From Nemertoderma westbladi (taxonomy: Eukaryota > Xenacoelomorpha > Nemertodermatida > Nemertodermatidae), in contig JAUCBJ010006691.1 of assembly GCA_032718475.1 (NCBI GenBank), positions 102,275-166,274 of the forward strand: 64,000 bases of DNA. The letters run 5' to 3'. Both the position numbers and the translations under genes were made by a program. Positions 32,917 to 44,700 of this stretch are shown here, piece by piece. How positions within the stretch are numbered: position 1 is the first letter of the stretch; each line of letters begins with the position of its first letter. Under the pieces are notes generated by a model. It saw only the letters and a list, made by a program, of their open reading frames with translations, was not told where the DNA came from and did no database searches.

Positions 32917-33759
32917 TACGGTGGCCCAGAACGGCCAAGCAACTTTTTAAATGTGAAAGTGTCCTTTTCAGTGCTAAAGTGTTCTTTTTAGTGTGAAAAT
33001 GATCTTTTCAGTGTGAAAATGATCTTTTCATTGTGAAAGTGTAAATCTGAAAGTGCGAAAGTGTAAATTTTAAAGTGCGAAAGTGTAAATTTGAAAGTGC
33101 GAAAGTGTAAATTTGAAAGTGCGAAAGTGTAAATTTGAAAGTGCGAAAGTGTAAATTTGAAAGTGCGAAAGTGTAAATTTGATAGTGCGAAAGTGTAAAT
33201 TTGAAAGTGCGAAAGTGTAAATTTGAAAGGGCGAAAGTGCAAATTTGAAAGTGCGAAAGTGTAAATTTTAAAGTGCGAAAGTGTAAATTTGAAAGTGAGA
33301 AAGTGTAAATTTGAAAGTGAGAAAGTGTAAATTTAAATCCGAATTATGGCGGGAAATTTAAATTCAGATGGATAGGCCAGACCATGTGCTGTAAAGTATA
33401 CATAGAGAGGCCTATTGGGCATGAGAGGCCTATGAGGCATATTGGGCATGCCATTTTATTTCCAAATGTTTTGGAACAATATATATCATATTCAAATTTA
33501 CACTTTCGCACTTTCAAATTTACACTTTCGCACATTCAAATTAACACTTTCGCACTTTCAAATTTACACTTTCGCACTTTCAAATTTACACTTTCGCACT
33601 TTCAAATTTACACTTTCGCACTTTCAAATTTACACTTTCGCACTTTCAAATTTACACTTTCACAATGAAAAGATAATTTTCACACTGAAAAGAACACTTT
33701 GGCACTGAAAAGTACACTTTCACATTTAAAAAGTTTCTTGGCCGTTCTGGGCCACCGTA
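32917..33759. mobile_element. Fold-back element with minisatellite arms
   Basis: The ends TACGGTGGCCCAGAACGGCC (left) and its inverse (right, ending 33759) are flanked by AGTACAG on both sides (32910-32916, 33760-33766). Inside the ends both arms carry the same order: AACTTTTTAAATGTGAAAGT, CTTTTCAGTGTGAAAAT blocks, then 22-bp GTGCGAAAGTGTAAATTTGA units (about 13 on the left, 33040-33335; 8 on the right in reverse, 33495-33665). A unique centre of about 150 bp separates them. Termini of the CAG...GGTGGCCCA type resemble hAT ends. There is no transposase. Confidence 0.88.
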
Positions 33760-33766
33760 AGTACAG

Positions 33767-35029
33767 TATGTAAACATTATTGTTTATATATAGATGGTGC
33801 ATTCATTTTCAAATATGTTTCACAATAATCGAATACTTTATTATACTAATGTATGTAAAATAAATAAATACACTTGATTGTGGATGTTACGTCAGCACTC
33901 AACAAGAACTAAAGTTGAGGGAATTGATGTCTCCCTGGCCCTGCCTGTATTACACAAGTGGCTAAACAGGCACTAATGCCTCGCTGGTTTCTAACCAAAT
34001 ATAAACGATACTTCTCTATGTGATAAATTTTCACAAAATTTTCAGTTTTTCACTTCCACTGTGCATCAACATACAAACTAGCCCTACTAGAGTAGAGATA
34101 CTCACTCAGTCGCAGGGGTGTCATCATTTGCCGTTAGGTATTTTGTCACAGATCTTTTGCTGATGAAACTCGCAATGACAAATTGACAAAAATATCGTTT
34201 TGAAATTTGATTGGTTTATTGTTTGCTGCTTGCTGGTATACTACCAGTTACAGTAGTAGTAATTTCAATTTGTAATATTATGAGAATTAAATTGCTGCAT
34301 AAAATATTTGAATTATTTATTAGGCCAAGCCGTACTGACTGATTTAAAATATAATATTACATGATCGGTAAGATGGTTTATCTTACCGTACATAAATATT
34401 AATTAAGAAGTTAGGGGAGTGTAGCCGTAATCTATTCCTAGAGATGAGTTGGTTAAACAGTGAAGGAGGGAAACAATATACCAATAGTTTGAAACAGCTG
34501 TTAGTAATTAGTTGCACAGCACGAGTTCTTTTAATGTGTTCAGATAAACTACGCTTCTTACAATCCTTTGGCAATCATAATATTATGAGATATCTATATA
34601 TGCCATTGCCACGTTTTGTTTATAGGTTTATGACTAAGTTGTGTGCTGTCGTCACTAATGTAATTTGAAAAATGGTTCAGAATAAAAGTGACCAAGAATA
34701 ATTATGTTTAACAAATATTGTGGCAACACCCTTTATTCAATGTCTGAAGTTGTTGTTGTACTACTGTAAATATAAACACAGACTGACAGAAAAAGAAATT
34801 GACAGAATGAAATTGACAGAAAGTCTGTATAACGGCTGCTCCACTGGTTATCTTTGGTTATCTCCATTAGTTGACTGGTTTCCCGTCTGGTTATCTCCAT
34901 ACCATGCTGTCAGGTTACGTAACAGCCTAACTTTCCTCCTTGTTTATGGCATACTTTTAGTATTAAAATCCCATTTTATTATTTACTATTTTATTATGTA
35001 CTCTTATTGTTATTTAGAAAAAAAAATTT
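33767..35029. other. Gene-free stretch
   Basis: AT-rich sequence with small unrelated open frames. None carries a recognisable domain. Confidence 0.45.
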
Positions 35030-36072
35030 GTACTCAAATTTTAGCCAATCGCGAATTTGCGCCTCATCTTTGAATAATTGCCACCCATATTTTAGCCAAT
35101 CGCGAATTTGCTCCTCATCTTTGAATAATTGCCACCCATCTTTTAGCCAATCGCGAATTTGCGCCTCATCTTTGAATAATTGCCACCCATATTTTAGCCA
35201 ATCGCGAATTTGCGCCTCATCTTTGAATAATTGCCACCCATCTTTTAGCCAATCGCGAATTTGCGCCTCATCTTTGAATAATTGCCACCCATCTTTTAGC
35301 CAATCGCGAATTTGCGCCTTATCTTTGAATAATTGCCACCCATCTTTTAGCCAATCGCGAATTTGCGCCTCAACTTTGAATAAATGCCACCCATCATTGA
35401 GCCAATCGCGAATTTGCGCCTCAACTTTGAATAATTGCCACCCATCTTTTAGCCAATCGCGAATTTGCGCCTCATCTTTGAATAATTGCCACCCATCTTT
35501 TAGCCAATCGCGAATTTGCGCCTCATCTTTGAATAATTGCCACCCATCTTTTAGCCAATCGCGAATTTGCGCCTCATCTTTGAATAATTGCCACCCATCT
35601 TTTAGCCAATCGCGAATTTGCGCCTCATCTTTGAATAATTGCCACCCATCTTTTAGCCAATCGCGAATTTGCGCCTCATCTTTGAATAATTGCCACCCCT
35701 CTTTTAGCCAATCGCGAATTTGCGCCTCATCTTTGAATAATTGCCACCCATCTTTTAGCCAATCGCGAATTTGCGCCTCATCTTTGAATAATTGCCACCC
35801 ATCTTTTAGCCAATCGCGAATTTGCGCCTCATCTTTGAATAATTGCCACCCATCTTTTAGCCAATCGCGAATTTGCGCCTCATCTTTGAATAATTGCCAC
35901 CCATCTTTTAGCCAATCGCGAATTTGCGCCTCATCTTTGAATAATTGCCACCCATCTTTTAGCCAATCGCGAATTTGCGCCTCAACTTTGAATAAACGCC
36001 ACCCATCATTGAGCCAATCGCGAATTTGCGCCTCATCTTTGAATAATTGCCACTCATATTTTAGCCAATCTG
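35030..36072. repeat. 51-bp minisatellite, about 20 units, open on both strands
   Basis: Units of 51 bp (for example TTTTAGCCAATCGCGAATTT, then GCGCCTCATC and TTTGAATAATTGCCACCCA). Because 51 is divisible by three, one frame on each strand stays open: minus reads RDWLKDGWQLFKDEAQI per 17 residues, plus reads SFSQSRICASSLNNCHP. The minus frame has no ATG start (first usable codon GTG or CTG). The few differences between units change the amino acids (D/Y, D/V, E/K), so there is no sign of selection on either frame. Treated as non-coding. Confidence 0.9.
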
Positions 36073-36894
36073 TCACATCTGTCAGCTGTTCCTGTTACCT
36101 ATTACTATTTTGCATATAAAGATGGTAATCGTCTAATGCGATGCTACACTCAGAAATAGTGTATCCTTAGTTGTCACTCTCTGTGGTTTCATATGTTAAA
36201 TATACTAATACTGTTAGTAGTTGTACCAATTTTATACTGTAAATTGTTATATACATACTAATGGTGTGATAGTGTAATAGCTATGTATATGTAGTTTTAT
36301 TACAAACTTATTGGACGCAATCGAAATCATCCTTCTCCAGGGGAAATCGACGCCCAATAACATCTGATTACTCACAGTTTTATTGACTTCCGTTTATTGT
36401 TATATTGCGTACTCCCCCCCCCCCCCCCCCCCCCCGACTCAGTTTTGGAGTTTCGAATATTTGAACTACTAACTCGGACGATGGTATTAACCAAAATTGG
36501 TACAAATGTAGTCATCAAAAGTTTAGAACATTTGACAATACATTTGCTTGTTTGCTGTTAGAAAAATAACTTGATTTGATTTGACTTGATTTGTATATTT
36601 GGACCATCTGTTATAATAATCATTATATAATATTATCTATCGTAAACAATACGATTTGTAATACAGTACGCAATGCAAATAAAGTAAGTAAAATTGAACC
36701 ATAAATGGATATGGGCAAAGTTATGAAGTAAACAATGTTGAGGCTAGGGGGTATTGGTGGGATCTGTTTACACTGCGAGTCACAACTGTGGTAACAACCG
36801 GTTAGTTCGTAATTAAGTCATCTTCAATACAATCTATCATGTATGCTAAAGTTTCAGCACAATTTTGCACTGAACTATTGTGGGATGTTGAATA
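36073..36894. other. Gene-free, with 22-nt poly(C) at 36414-36435
   Basis: No gene recognised. The poly(C) run follows CCGTTTATTGTTATATTGCG, a partial match to the dispersed GTTTATTGTTTTGGTT family. Confidence 0.5.
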
Positions 36895-38582
36895 TTATAT
36901 AATTTCTATAGAATATATTTCGTTTATTGTTTTATCACGTGTTCTAGTCGCTTTTCCAGCAAAACTCATTAGATCCAAGTTCTCAGCGCTTACTTCATGT
37001 AAAAAGTTCGGTTCATTTAAGTACAATATATCAGGTTTACCACCTGGAGCAACAATTCCGGATTTTCTAAGTTTGTGAGAATTCCACATCAATCGAATTG
37101 AGTCGAGAGTGCGCTGTAAAAAATTGAGATATGTGAAACGAATGACCTCAATATGAAAACTGATTGAAGTGTCAATAACGCCGCCTGATTCGAGTTCTAG
37201 GAAATGCTGCAGAAACACCTGCATACCTATTAATGGGAACTTCGACCTCCACGACTCAATGCGTTGGTTTCTTGTACTTTTACCGTACAGGTAGGAAGAT
37301 CCATTCATAGCGCGATCATCTCCAAAATTCGAAAAAATTGTTGCAGCAATTCCACGTTTACATTTTCCGTACCTCGATCATTACGTATGCAGTGCGGAAC
37401 GCCACCTAGCGATCGAATGGAATCAAAAAATGCTTTCTAATCACAAATGGATCAGTGTTAGTTTTGTCGCACTTCAACCATGAAATCTTTCTGCTACTGT
37501 ATATCCATCAATACTGCCACCTTGCAAACCACCAACGTTAATCTAACGTTGGGTTTATGTTAGACATTCGTTAAAAAATGACAGATAGAATTTAACCATA
37601 AACCTACGTTAAAATACGATAGAATTCTGTAAATTTTTAACGTTAATTTTTTACTGTAATTATACGTTAAAAATCAATAGAGATCTGACATTTACGAATT
37701 TTTTAACGTTGATTTAACGTTAATTTTTAACGTTCATTATTAACGTTAAGTTAGCATTAAAATACATCAGATTTTAACGATGATTAGTGAATCACTTCAC
37801 TGATTCATCAATGGATAACATATCTATGTCTAGCTGACCATCCGTTGACTTTGTTCATTTCGTATTTTGTTAAATTTTTGTGATACGAGTCAACGAGTGT
37901 AATTTTTTAAATATTATTTTTAAATATTTTCCTTACTAGCCAGCATCTTGTGTACCAGTACCAAACGTATAGTATAGCCAGGGCATAAATTTTATTGACA
38001 ATTCCATCTTTATTGTCATAACGTTTTGACTTTTATTAAATAATTTTATAGAAGATTATCGATAAAAAAAACAAAATGGTTTTAGCGACGAAATGTTCAG
38101 GAGACGAAAAAAACTAATTTAGAAACTATGTACTGACAGATCAAAGGGTTTGAGTTTGTCCCACCCATCAATATGGTGGATGAAATTCGGGCCCTTGGCG
38201 ACGTATGACCTCCTACTAAGGAAATTCTATCCTCTACTGCGTTAGGTTGTAAAATGCGCAAGATATCTGTAATCAATTTACGCGGAGCAGATACATTATA
38301 CTTCATCATGTGTCTAGTGTCTCTTCTGCATTTGTCAGTAACCTATACCTGATGTGAGACCTTGGTTATCGATCTCCGCTATGATAGATGAAACAATAGA
38401 GGCGAATTTTTCAGAATTGAAATGCCGAACAAGTTGTCTGTTTGAAAGGAATCTCTTAACGGACCTGATGGAGCAGCTAAATCCGTCTCTATTCCAGTAT
38501 TCAATAAGAAGCGAGCGAATCTCACTATTACTATAACCTGCCCAAAAATTGTTAATTTACTATCCTTAGTTTCAGCGTCCAT
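36895..38582 (-). pseudogene. Broken DDE integrase-like transposon gene
   Basis: Read on the minus strand from 38582 down, fragments in different frames line up with the integrase-core proteins common in invertebrate and fish genomes. They are: an N-terminal helical part (YSNSEIRSLLIEYWN, SIRSVKRFLSN); RKLITDILRILQPNAVEDR; KGPNFIHHIDGWDKLKPFD, carrying the first catalytic aspartate (about 38130-38190); SIDGY and KISWLKCDK; GGVPHCIRNDRGTENVN, carrying the second aspartate (about 37360-37420); then SSYLYGKSTRNQRIESW through KPDILYLNEPNF (37308-36990). At least three frame changes break it, and a segment of about 580 bp separates the HSF and SIDGY parts. It is not functional. Confidence 0.75.
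37525..38100. repeat. AACGTTAA-rich insertion within the DDE pseudogene
   Basis: AT-rich segment with many TTAACGTTAA-like half-palindromes (for example CCAACGTTA and TAACGTTGG at 37533-37555). It interrupts the catalytic core of the broken gene. I could not define its ends or a target duplication. Confidence 0.5.
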
Positions 38583-39113
38583 TTATCAACATCAATAACT
38601 GTAATTGTGCGGTACCGGTCCACGTAATCGAAAGTGATTTACTTATGGTGATCTGAATTTGCACAAATAAGAAACCAAAAAAAAAAAGATAATAAAACTA
38701 TTAATAGTTTAAAGAGATGACGTAAAAAAATAAATCATTTAGAGTTTGATAAAATGAAAAAAAATTTATTATTTAGAGTTTGATAAAATGAAAAAAAATT
38801 TATTATTTAGAGTTTTCAGAAATGAATCGATATAAGCCTAAGCCTACCCTACAGTTAACAGGTTACGTTAAGCGAACAGAGTGACAGACGACTACAGATA
38901 AGTCTAGTACCAGAGTACCGGTACATATACAGATATAGTACACTACTGCAACTGCACTGGTGAATTTTAACCGGCAGACCGGGGAGTGCAGGAGTGATTT
39001 TGTATGGGGAGTGAAAATTCTCTGTTACACCGGTAGTGCATAAGAATCATACTGTCATATGATTTTATATTTAACAGTTTAGACTTTAGACTAAATACAG
39101 GAAATACTGAAAT
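38583..39113. other. Upstream region of the SET-like gene
   Basis: Contains a small direct repeat (TTATTATTTAGAGTTTGATA near 38760 and again about 36 bp on) and AT-rich sequence. The promoter of the SET-like gene should be here, but no defined element is visible. Confidence 0.4.
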
Positions 39114-39740
39114 ATGAGTGACGAGAGTTACAGCGATTCCGACGTTGCTATGGCTACAGGTGTTAGTGCTGGCCCTTCTTCATCAAAGAAGAGAACAGCG
39201 AACCTTTCGAACAAACCATCCACGGACGACGAACTCACAGACAGTTCGACTAACAACGACAGCGGTTCTTCCAGCTCCAGTATCGGAGTAGTAACCCCCC
39301 GAAAAAAGCGAAGGTCCGATATCTCTTATCCGTCTAAAACAACACGTCTGCAGTTAGACGCAGGTGTTCCGTTATCCCAGCAGTCCACTGTAGGCGCTGC
39401 GGGAGTGTCTGGGTCGAATGGGGTCGAAACGGAGTCATTGTCCGTAACTACGAGTCATTCGTCCGCTACCAAGGCAACGGACGATACAGCGGAGCAACAG
39501 CCGGACTCACAGAAGTATCTGGAGCAGCTGGAGGAGTGTCAACAGCAGGTGAACGAAATGGGAGAACGCGAGTCGGTGGAACACCGTAAAGTGGCTAAAC
39601 GTTTCCGGGAATTCCGTGTTCCCCTATACCGTAAACGCACGCGGATTATCTCGAACATTCCGCACTTCTGGTTCAATGTTGTTCGCAATCACCCGCAACT
39701 AAAGCGCGTGTTTACCGATATAGACAAGGCGAGTTTGATG
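39114..39740 (+). CDS. SET/NAP-family histone chaperone, exon 1
   Basis: First of three exons (39114-39740, 40273-40573, 49751-50316; 497 residues in all). SET/NAP proteins bind histones and regulate chromatin. Exon 1 encodes 209 residues: a disordered Ser/Thr-rich N-terminus of about 135 residues with a basic TPRKKRR nuclear signal, then the dimerisation helix (KYLEQLEECQQQVNEMGERE) and FRVPLYRKRTRIISNIPHFW, NHPQLKRV, matching the SET earmuff start. The donor is GTGAGT at 39741, in phase 0. The ATG at 39114 is the first in frame; the N-terminal extension is longer than in vertebrate SET. SET and TSPY-like subfamilies cannot be told apart safely, so no symbol is given. Confidence 0.88.
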
Positions 39741-39840
39741 GTGAGTGCGATTGGTTGTTCTGGTTTGCCTTAAGCCAGGTGCATAAAAATTACCGGAGTT
39801 TACTATCACTATCCATTCATCGGTGCTAATGCTGTAATGG

Positions 39841-40023
39841 GGCAATGCCATCCCCCCCCCCCCCCCCCCCCCCCTCCTAAATAATAAAGCATTGTTCTTG
39901 CACTCTACCCTGCTACCCTGTTTGGCACACTAGTAAAAATACCAAAGGCAAGGGATAAAATAATAAAGCATTGTTCTTGCACTCTACCCTGCTATTATTT
40001 AGGAGGGGGGGGATGGCATTGCC
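39841..40023. repeat. Hairpin with a 23-nt poly(C) arm, SET-like intron 1
   Basis: The left arm (39841-39888: GGCAATGCCATC, C run 39852-39874, then TCCTAAATAATA) is the inverse of the right arm 39993-40023 (TATTATTTAGGAGGGGGG, then GATGGCATTGCC). The intervening sequence and the right flank also share direct repeats (AAGCATTGTTCTTGCACTCT twice). Confidence 0.85.
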
Positions 40024-40272
40024 ATGGGGCAGCAGGGTCCCTGCTACCCTGTTTGGCACACTAGTAAAAATATCAAACTGCCAAAGGCAAAGGATAAAAT
40101 AATAAACCTGGTTTTCTTACCAAAGTTGTTGATATTTTATTTTTAAATAAAGGGGTACTGGTAAACAATCTGTCAAGCTTACACAGGTTGTTGTGGGCGG
40201 TTTATTTAGGTGACATAAATGCGCTATCATCCGAAACCCCTTTTCTAACCTCTCTTTAATTACTTTTTTTAG

Positions 40273-40573
40273 TATTTGTATAACTTCGAAGCCATTAACA
40301 CAGTTACAAGTTGCCGTCTCGTCTTTACTTTTGAGAATAACCCTTACTTCGAAAACGATACTATTAGCAAAACATTGAGTTACCATCCGACACCTATCGG
40401 GACTATTGATTGGGCTTCACAAAGCTCAACGATCCACTGGAAACCCGACATGAATATTCCAGTTCTCTGTATGGAGGCCAGCCGTCGGAAATCTACTAAG
40501 AGAATGAGTTTCTTTACGTGGTTTGACGACCACGAGGATCCACAGATGGACTGCATCGCCGAGATATTCCGAG
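40273..40573 (+). CDS. SET/NAP-family histone chaperone, exon 2
   Basis: Acceptor TTTTTTTAG ends at 40272 and donor GTAGGA starts at 40574. The exon enters in phase 0 and leaves one base into a codon. It encodes the core of the NAP fold: YLYNFEAINTVTSCRLVFTF, FENNPYFENDTISKTLSYH, TIDWASQSSTIHWKPD and SFFTWFDDHEDPQMDCIAEIF. This is the F-x-x-NPYFEN and SFFTWF pattern of SET-type proteins. The residues that would follow past the donor (GRTIIGHQ) are intron. Confidence 0.9.
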
Positions 40574-40814
40574 GTAGGACTATTATAGGCCACCAATTAA
40601 AGTCTCAACAAAATTGATGAAAATTTTGAAAATTGATGAGAATTTTCCCAAAATGAATAGATTTCCCACAAAATAAATACCGGTACATAATCTCTCAAAA
40701 TAAATAAATAATCCCCCAAAATGAATACATAATGTTCGCGTTATTTTCATTTCTGGTGCCGAGCCGAGCATATATAAAATTCATAAACTCTAAAATATGA
40801 ATAATATAATGAAT

Positions 40815-41115
40815 AAGCCGCTTAACTTGCCTGAGGGCCAATCCCGAAAGGGATTGCGAGGGGCGAGTGGTACGCGGAGGGTCGACTTACTACTGACCCG
40901 ACGGAGAGATATTCAGCATCACTGCTGCATTCTTTCACCGACCGACAGACACCCAACGGACGCCCGAGCGTCGCCGGTCAGCTTAGTACGAGCCTGCGAA
41001 GGCATCGGGCCATGGAGACACTAGGCTATGCAAGGCACAGACCCGACGGACCTCCGGCGGCTTACCGACCGACTTATGACAGACGCGGAAGGTCCCGACA
41101 GGGTTTCACACGTAG
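40815..41115. other. GC-rich island in SET-like intron 2, unidentified
   Basis: A 300-bp stretch much richer in GC than its surroundings (AGGGCCAATCCCGAAAGGGA, then GACCCGACGGACCTCCGGCG). It has repeated CCGACGGA/CCGACCGAC phrases and no coding match. It is flanked on the left by degenerate CCCAAAATGAATA units (40630-40740) related to the minisatellite at 41540. Its nature is unknown. Confidence 0.45.
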
Positions 41116-41539
41116 TTTGGGGGGTTGAAATTTAAAGTAAAATAAAGTCAACTGCACAAGAATATTCTATTTATATTGGCGTTTGGGGAGTCCCATATAA
41201 TTGGAATCTGTGTTAAAATCGATAGAGAACAAGATCAGTTAGAATGAATTGAAGATTCAACCCAACCAGGCGACCTCGGTGACTAGTATCCCTGAGATCA
41301 ACAAACCCTCTCGAACTTATTTGTTGACCAAAACTGTTCGTTTACTTATCTAGCAGCTGATCGCAATGAACATTCACAGTCTTCTAGCATTCGCCACGAA
41401 TTTAAATAAGGGTTGATAAGAGATATTTTTAAGGATTTTTTGCAACGGTAGACAATTCCAAACTAAAGGGGCTCGAAAACTCATGTATCGTTGAGATTAA
41501 TCTAATCTAACAGTGTTTGTTTATATAGTAAACAGCACC

Positions 41540-41767
41540 ACGAGTCGTATAAATACATATATATTCCCTCCAAATAAATACATATTCCCCCAAAATAAAT
41601 ACATTCCATTCCCCCAAAATAAATACATATTCCCCCAAAATAAATGCTTATTCCCCCAAAATAAATGCTTATTCCCCCAAAATAAATGCTTATTCCCCCA
41701 AAATAAATACATATTCCCCCAAAATAAATACATATTCCCCCAAAATAAATACATATTCCCCCAAAAT
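41540..41767. repeat. 21-bp minisatellite, left part
   Basis: About ten units of ATTCCCCCAAAATAAATACAT type (variant ATGCTT). The array stops at the hAT-type insertion and resumes after it at 45125 for a few degenerate units, so the insertion split it. Confidence 0.88.
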
Positions 41768-44700
41768 CAGGCCCATAGCCAGGATTTTATAGTTGGGTAG
41801 GCGAGGGAATATCAGGGTAGGCAGGCACAAATCTTAATTTGGATAAATTTTATAATAGATTTAATTTTATACAGTAGGTAGAAAGAAAAACTACATTAGG
41901 GTCTACATGGAGTCCGCCATCAGTTCATCATTTGTTTACAAAGCACAACATAAACAAGCGCGAAATCGCGCAGGTCCTTACTAACGCATTAACTGCCTCC
42001 TTGAATGGCTTACAGTACTACCAATCTTACTACCAAAAATATTCACCGAGAAATGGGATTGAACTCAGCATGTAGGCCTCGAGATTCCAAGTCCAATGCT
42101 TTACCAAATTCGCCACTGCGCCGTATGAAGCTAAAATTATCTAAACTAAACTGAACTTTTATAAAACTAAAACCCAACTGGAAATTAACAACAAGAACAC
42201 CATAACACCAACAACGGAATGAATACTAGTGGTCTTGCTACGTGGACCTAAAAAGACGGGGAGAGTTGCAGATAAACATACCTTTTATTGGCAATACACA
42301 ACACACTCAACAGGTACCTACAGTAGCTACATCATAAGGGTCAATAAGCTTAAAAGTGGCCAATGGTTTGTCCGGAAGTTACGATATAATTTTAAATGCT
42401 TTAATTTATTCGTATTTAATAAAGTTATATATTATTTTGTAGCTAATTTATTTGCGCAGCTTACGCACTAAAAATTATCAAAATCTGTTAAGGCACTCAA
42501 AAGATATGCCCCATCAAAGACTGAAATATCGTGAAAATCAGTTGTCCCTTACATGACAAGACTACAAACAACTGTAAATTTTATCACTCCAAGTGGCAAA
42601 TATATAGAAAACCTATATATTATTGGGAAGCTTAGATGTTTTGCTATCTTTTCCAATATATTTCAGGCCATAATATTCATGTTGAACCATTTGAGATCGA
42701 TACATAAAATGGGCATGGATTTTTCAATTTTTGTGTCACATCTGTAACATTTACGTCTAGAATCTGAAGTAGTAACTGTAGGTTTACAGTTTTGATATAT
42801 TTAGAATCTACAGGGTTTCTAACATATATAGGCCAAATGTCACGCATACAAAGGACAAGGTCATCTAATTTGGGAAGCATTTATGTTTAACAAAGTCAAT
42901 ATTGAAAGCATAAACGTCCATATCTGTAACGCTACAAATGTGGCCATAGATTTTGATAATATTAATCTCATACAAGTATAGTGATACGTGTGGAAAGGCA
43001 ATTTGAATTTATACCGCATTAACCCCAAGAGTTAATGTGATAAATAAACACCTAGGATGTATGGCGGTGGTAAGCGTTTTTGTCAACCATCTGTAACGCG
43101 TCACCGTTACAGTGCAGTGCGTTACAGATAGGGCATGTCTCATCTGTAATGCAATATATAACCAGTTATCGATGCGTTACAGACTGTAGGTTTTCAGTCA
43201 TATCTATATGACACTATGACAGTCCTATCTGTAACGGAGGGTCACCCTGAAATACAATAAGGCATCACTGTCAATATTTGAATGCCTACGCGTTTGATAC
43301 GTTATTCGTCTTCCTACTGACATCCTAACTGCTCATGGTAATGTGGTAGTGTAAGATGGGTAAGTGTAAAACGCGGAACCGGATGCAGGATCCGGATCGG
43401 TTCTCGAATTTTGAGGTTAAAACGCGGATCCGGATTTTCACGAAATCCGGAAATAAGTGAAAAACGCGAATTCAAGTTAATTTTCATTGTCAAGTGTTAC
43501 TGGATCCCATAAGGGGAGTAAAACACGGATTCATGTTTATCTCTATCCGGGAAGAGGTGATTGTGGATTCTGGGGAGTAAAGCGCAGATTCACTTCACAT
43601 ATGAAATTGTATGAATCCAGAGCTTCTGGGTCCGTGGTAAGTAATTTAGGAATTAATTGCAAATATATACAATCTCCATCTTATAAATTTTATGTATTAA
43701 TAAAATGTGCTTTCTGGAAAATTTCGCTTTACTTCGTTTAGAATTTAATTGTCGAAGATACATTTCCTACAAACAGTGTTTTTTTTAACATACAATATAT
43801 TGTACAGACGGTCCTTTGCCCAATGTTTCGTTTCGCGTTTTTCGTTATTAGGCTTCCCTGCATAGGCGCGTAATTTATTACAACAATACTGATAGCAATG
43901 GATCCGTCCATTATTGTCAGCTCTCGCTGGCAAGCTTGTAACTACTACTTTTTTTTATACGACACTATCACACTCAATAAGTGGTCGTAGTGCTACTCAA
44001 CCTGGCATTTCATAACAGATTGTTTATACAGTACAGACGTATATAGATAGACTTCAATAAATTTGTATGTCTAATTTCATCTGACATGAAGCAATAAATA
44101 AACAAAAATTAAGAATCCAGTGACTGTTATCAGTGAGTCTTTGTGTAACTTCAATGTAAGATTATAATTTACTCTAATGATTAAATACTCTAATGCGTAT
44201 AAAAGGCCTATATTTTACTATCAATTTCTAAATCATTGGGTTAACATCACTTACTGACTTACATGACGGACTTGTGCACTACTTATATTATTGTAATAAG
44301 TTTAGTCAGATCGGTTTATTGGATGAGGTAATGGACGTCTCTGAATCAGTTGCAGAGAAACGCCAGGGAGCGGCTAAATAAGTACAGAGAAAAAATTGAC
44401 CGCGGTTGTTATACAGAGTATTTTAAATAAGCAGATAAAAAGCGGCGCTATAGAGAAAATTTAACACGGGATATAAAAAAATCGTGTAAAACAAGATTAT
44501 CGGTTACACAGAAAAATGTTAATTAAAAACGTTTTCTATTTATTGGAAATCATGTGTACTAAGTACATATAATTTAATGGATGAGATGGTTATTGACAGA
44601 TATCGCTGTTTGTTACAGATGTTTGTCCAATAAATTACCTTATTGTCGAAGCAATAAGTTATAAATACTGCAAAATCCATATAACATAATTACCGTTACA

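Noticed and set aside
33384-33708. Frames of KFTLSHFQIYTFAL repeats
   Set aside because: Translations of the 22-bp fold-back arms, open on both arms in mirror image.
34383-34574. Minus frame with RAVQLITNSCF, faintly like LINE ORF2 C-termini
   Set aside because: Similarity covers fewer than 15 residues and lacks the usual following motifs. It could be chance.
41513-41800. Frames of KYIFPQN and MYLFWGN repeats
   Set aside because: Translations of the 21-bp minisatellite in the SET-like intron, on both strands.
10316-42122. Functional tRNA genes at 10316-10400 and 42038-42122
   Set aside because: Box motifs are present but acceptor stems do not pair and lengths are off. They are better read as SINE heads or tRNA pseudogenes.
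42229-44000. Small frames inside the hAT-type element as transposase
   Set aside because: No hAT dimerisation or catalytic motif is visible in any of them.
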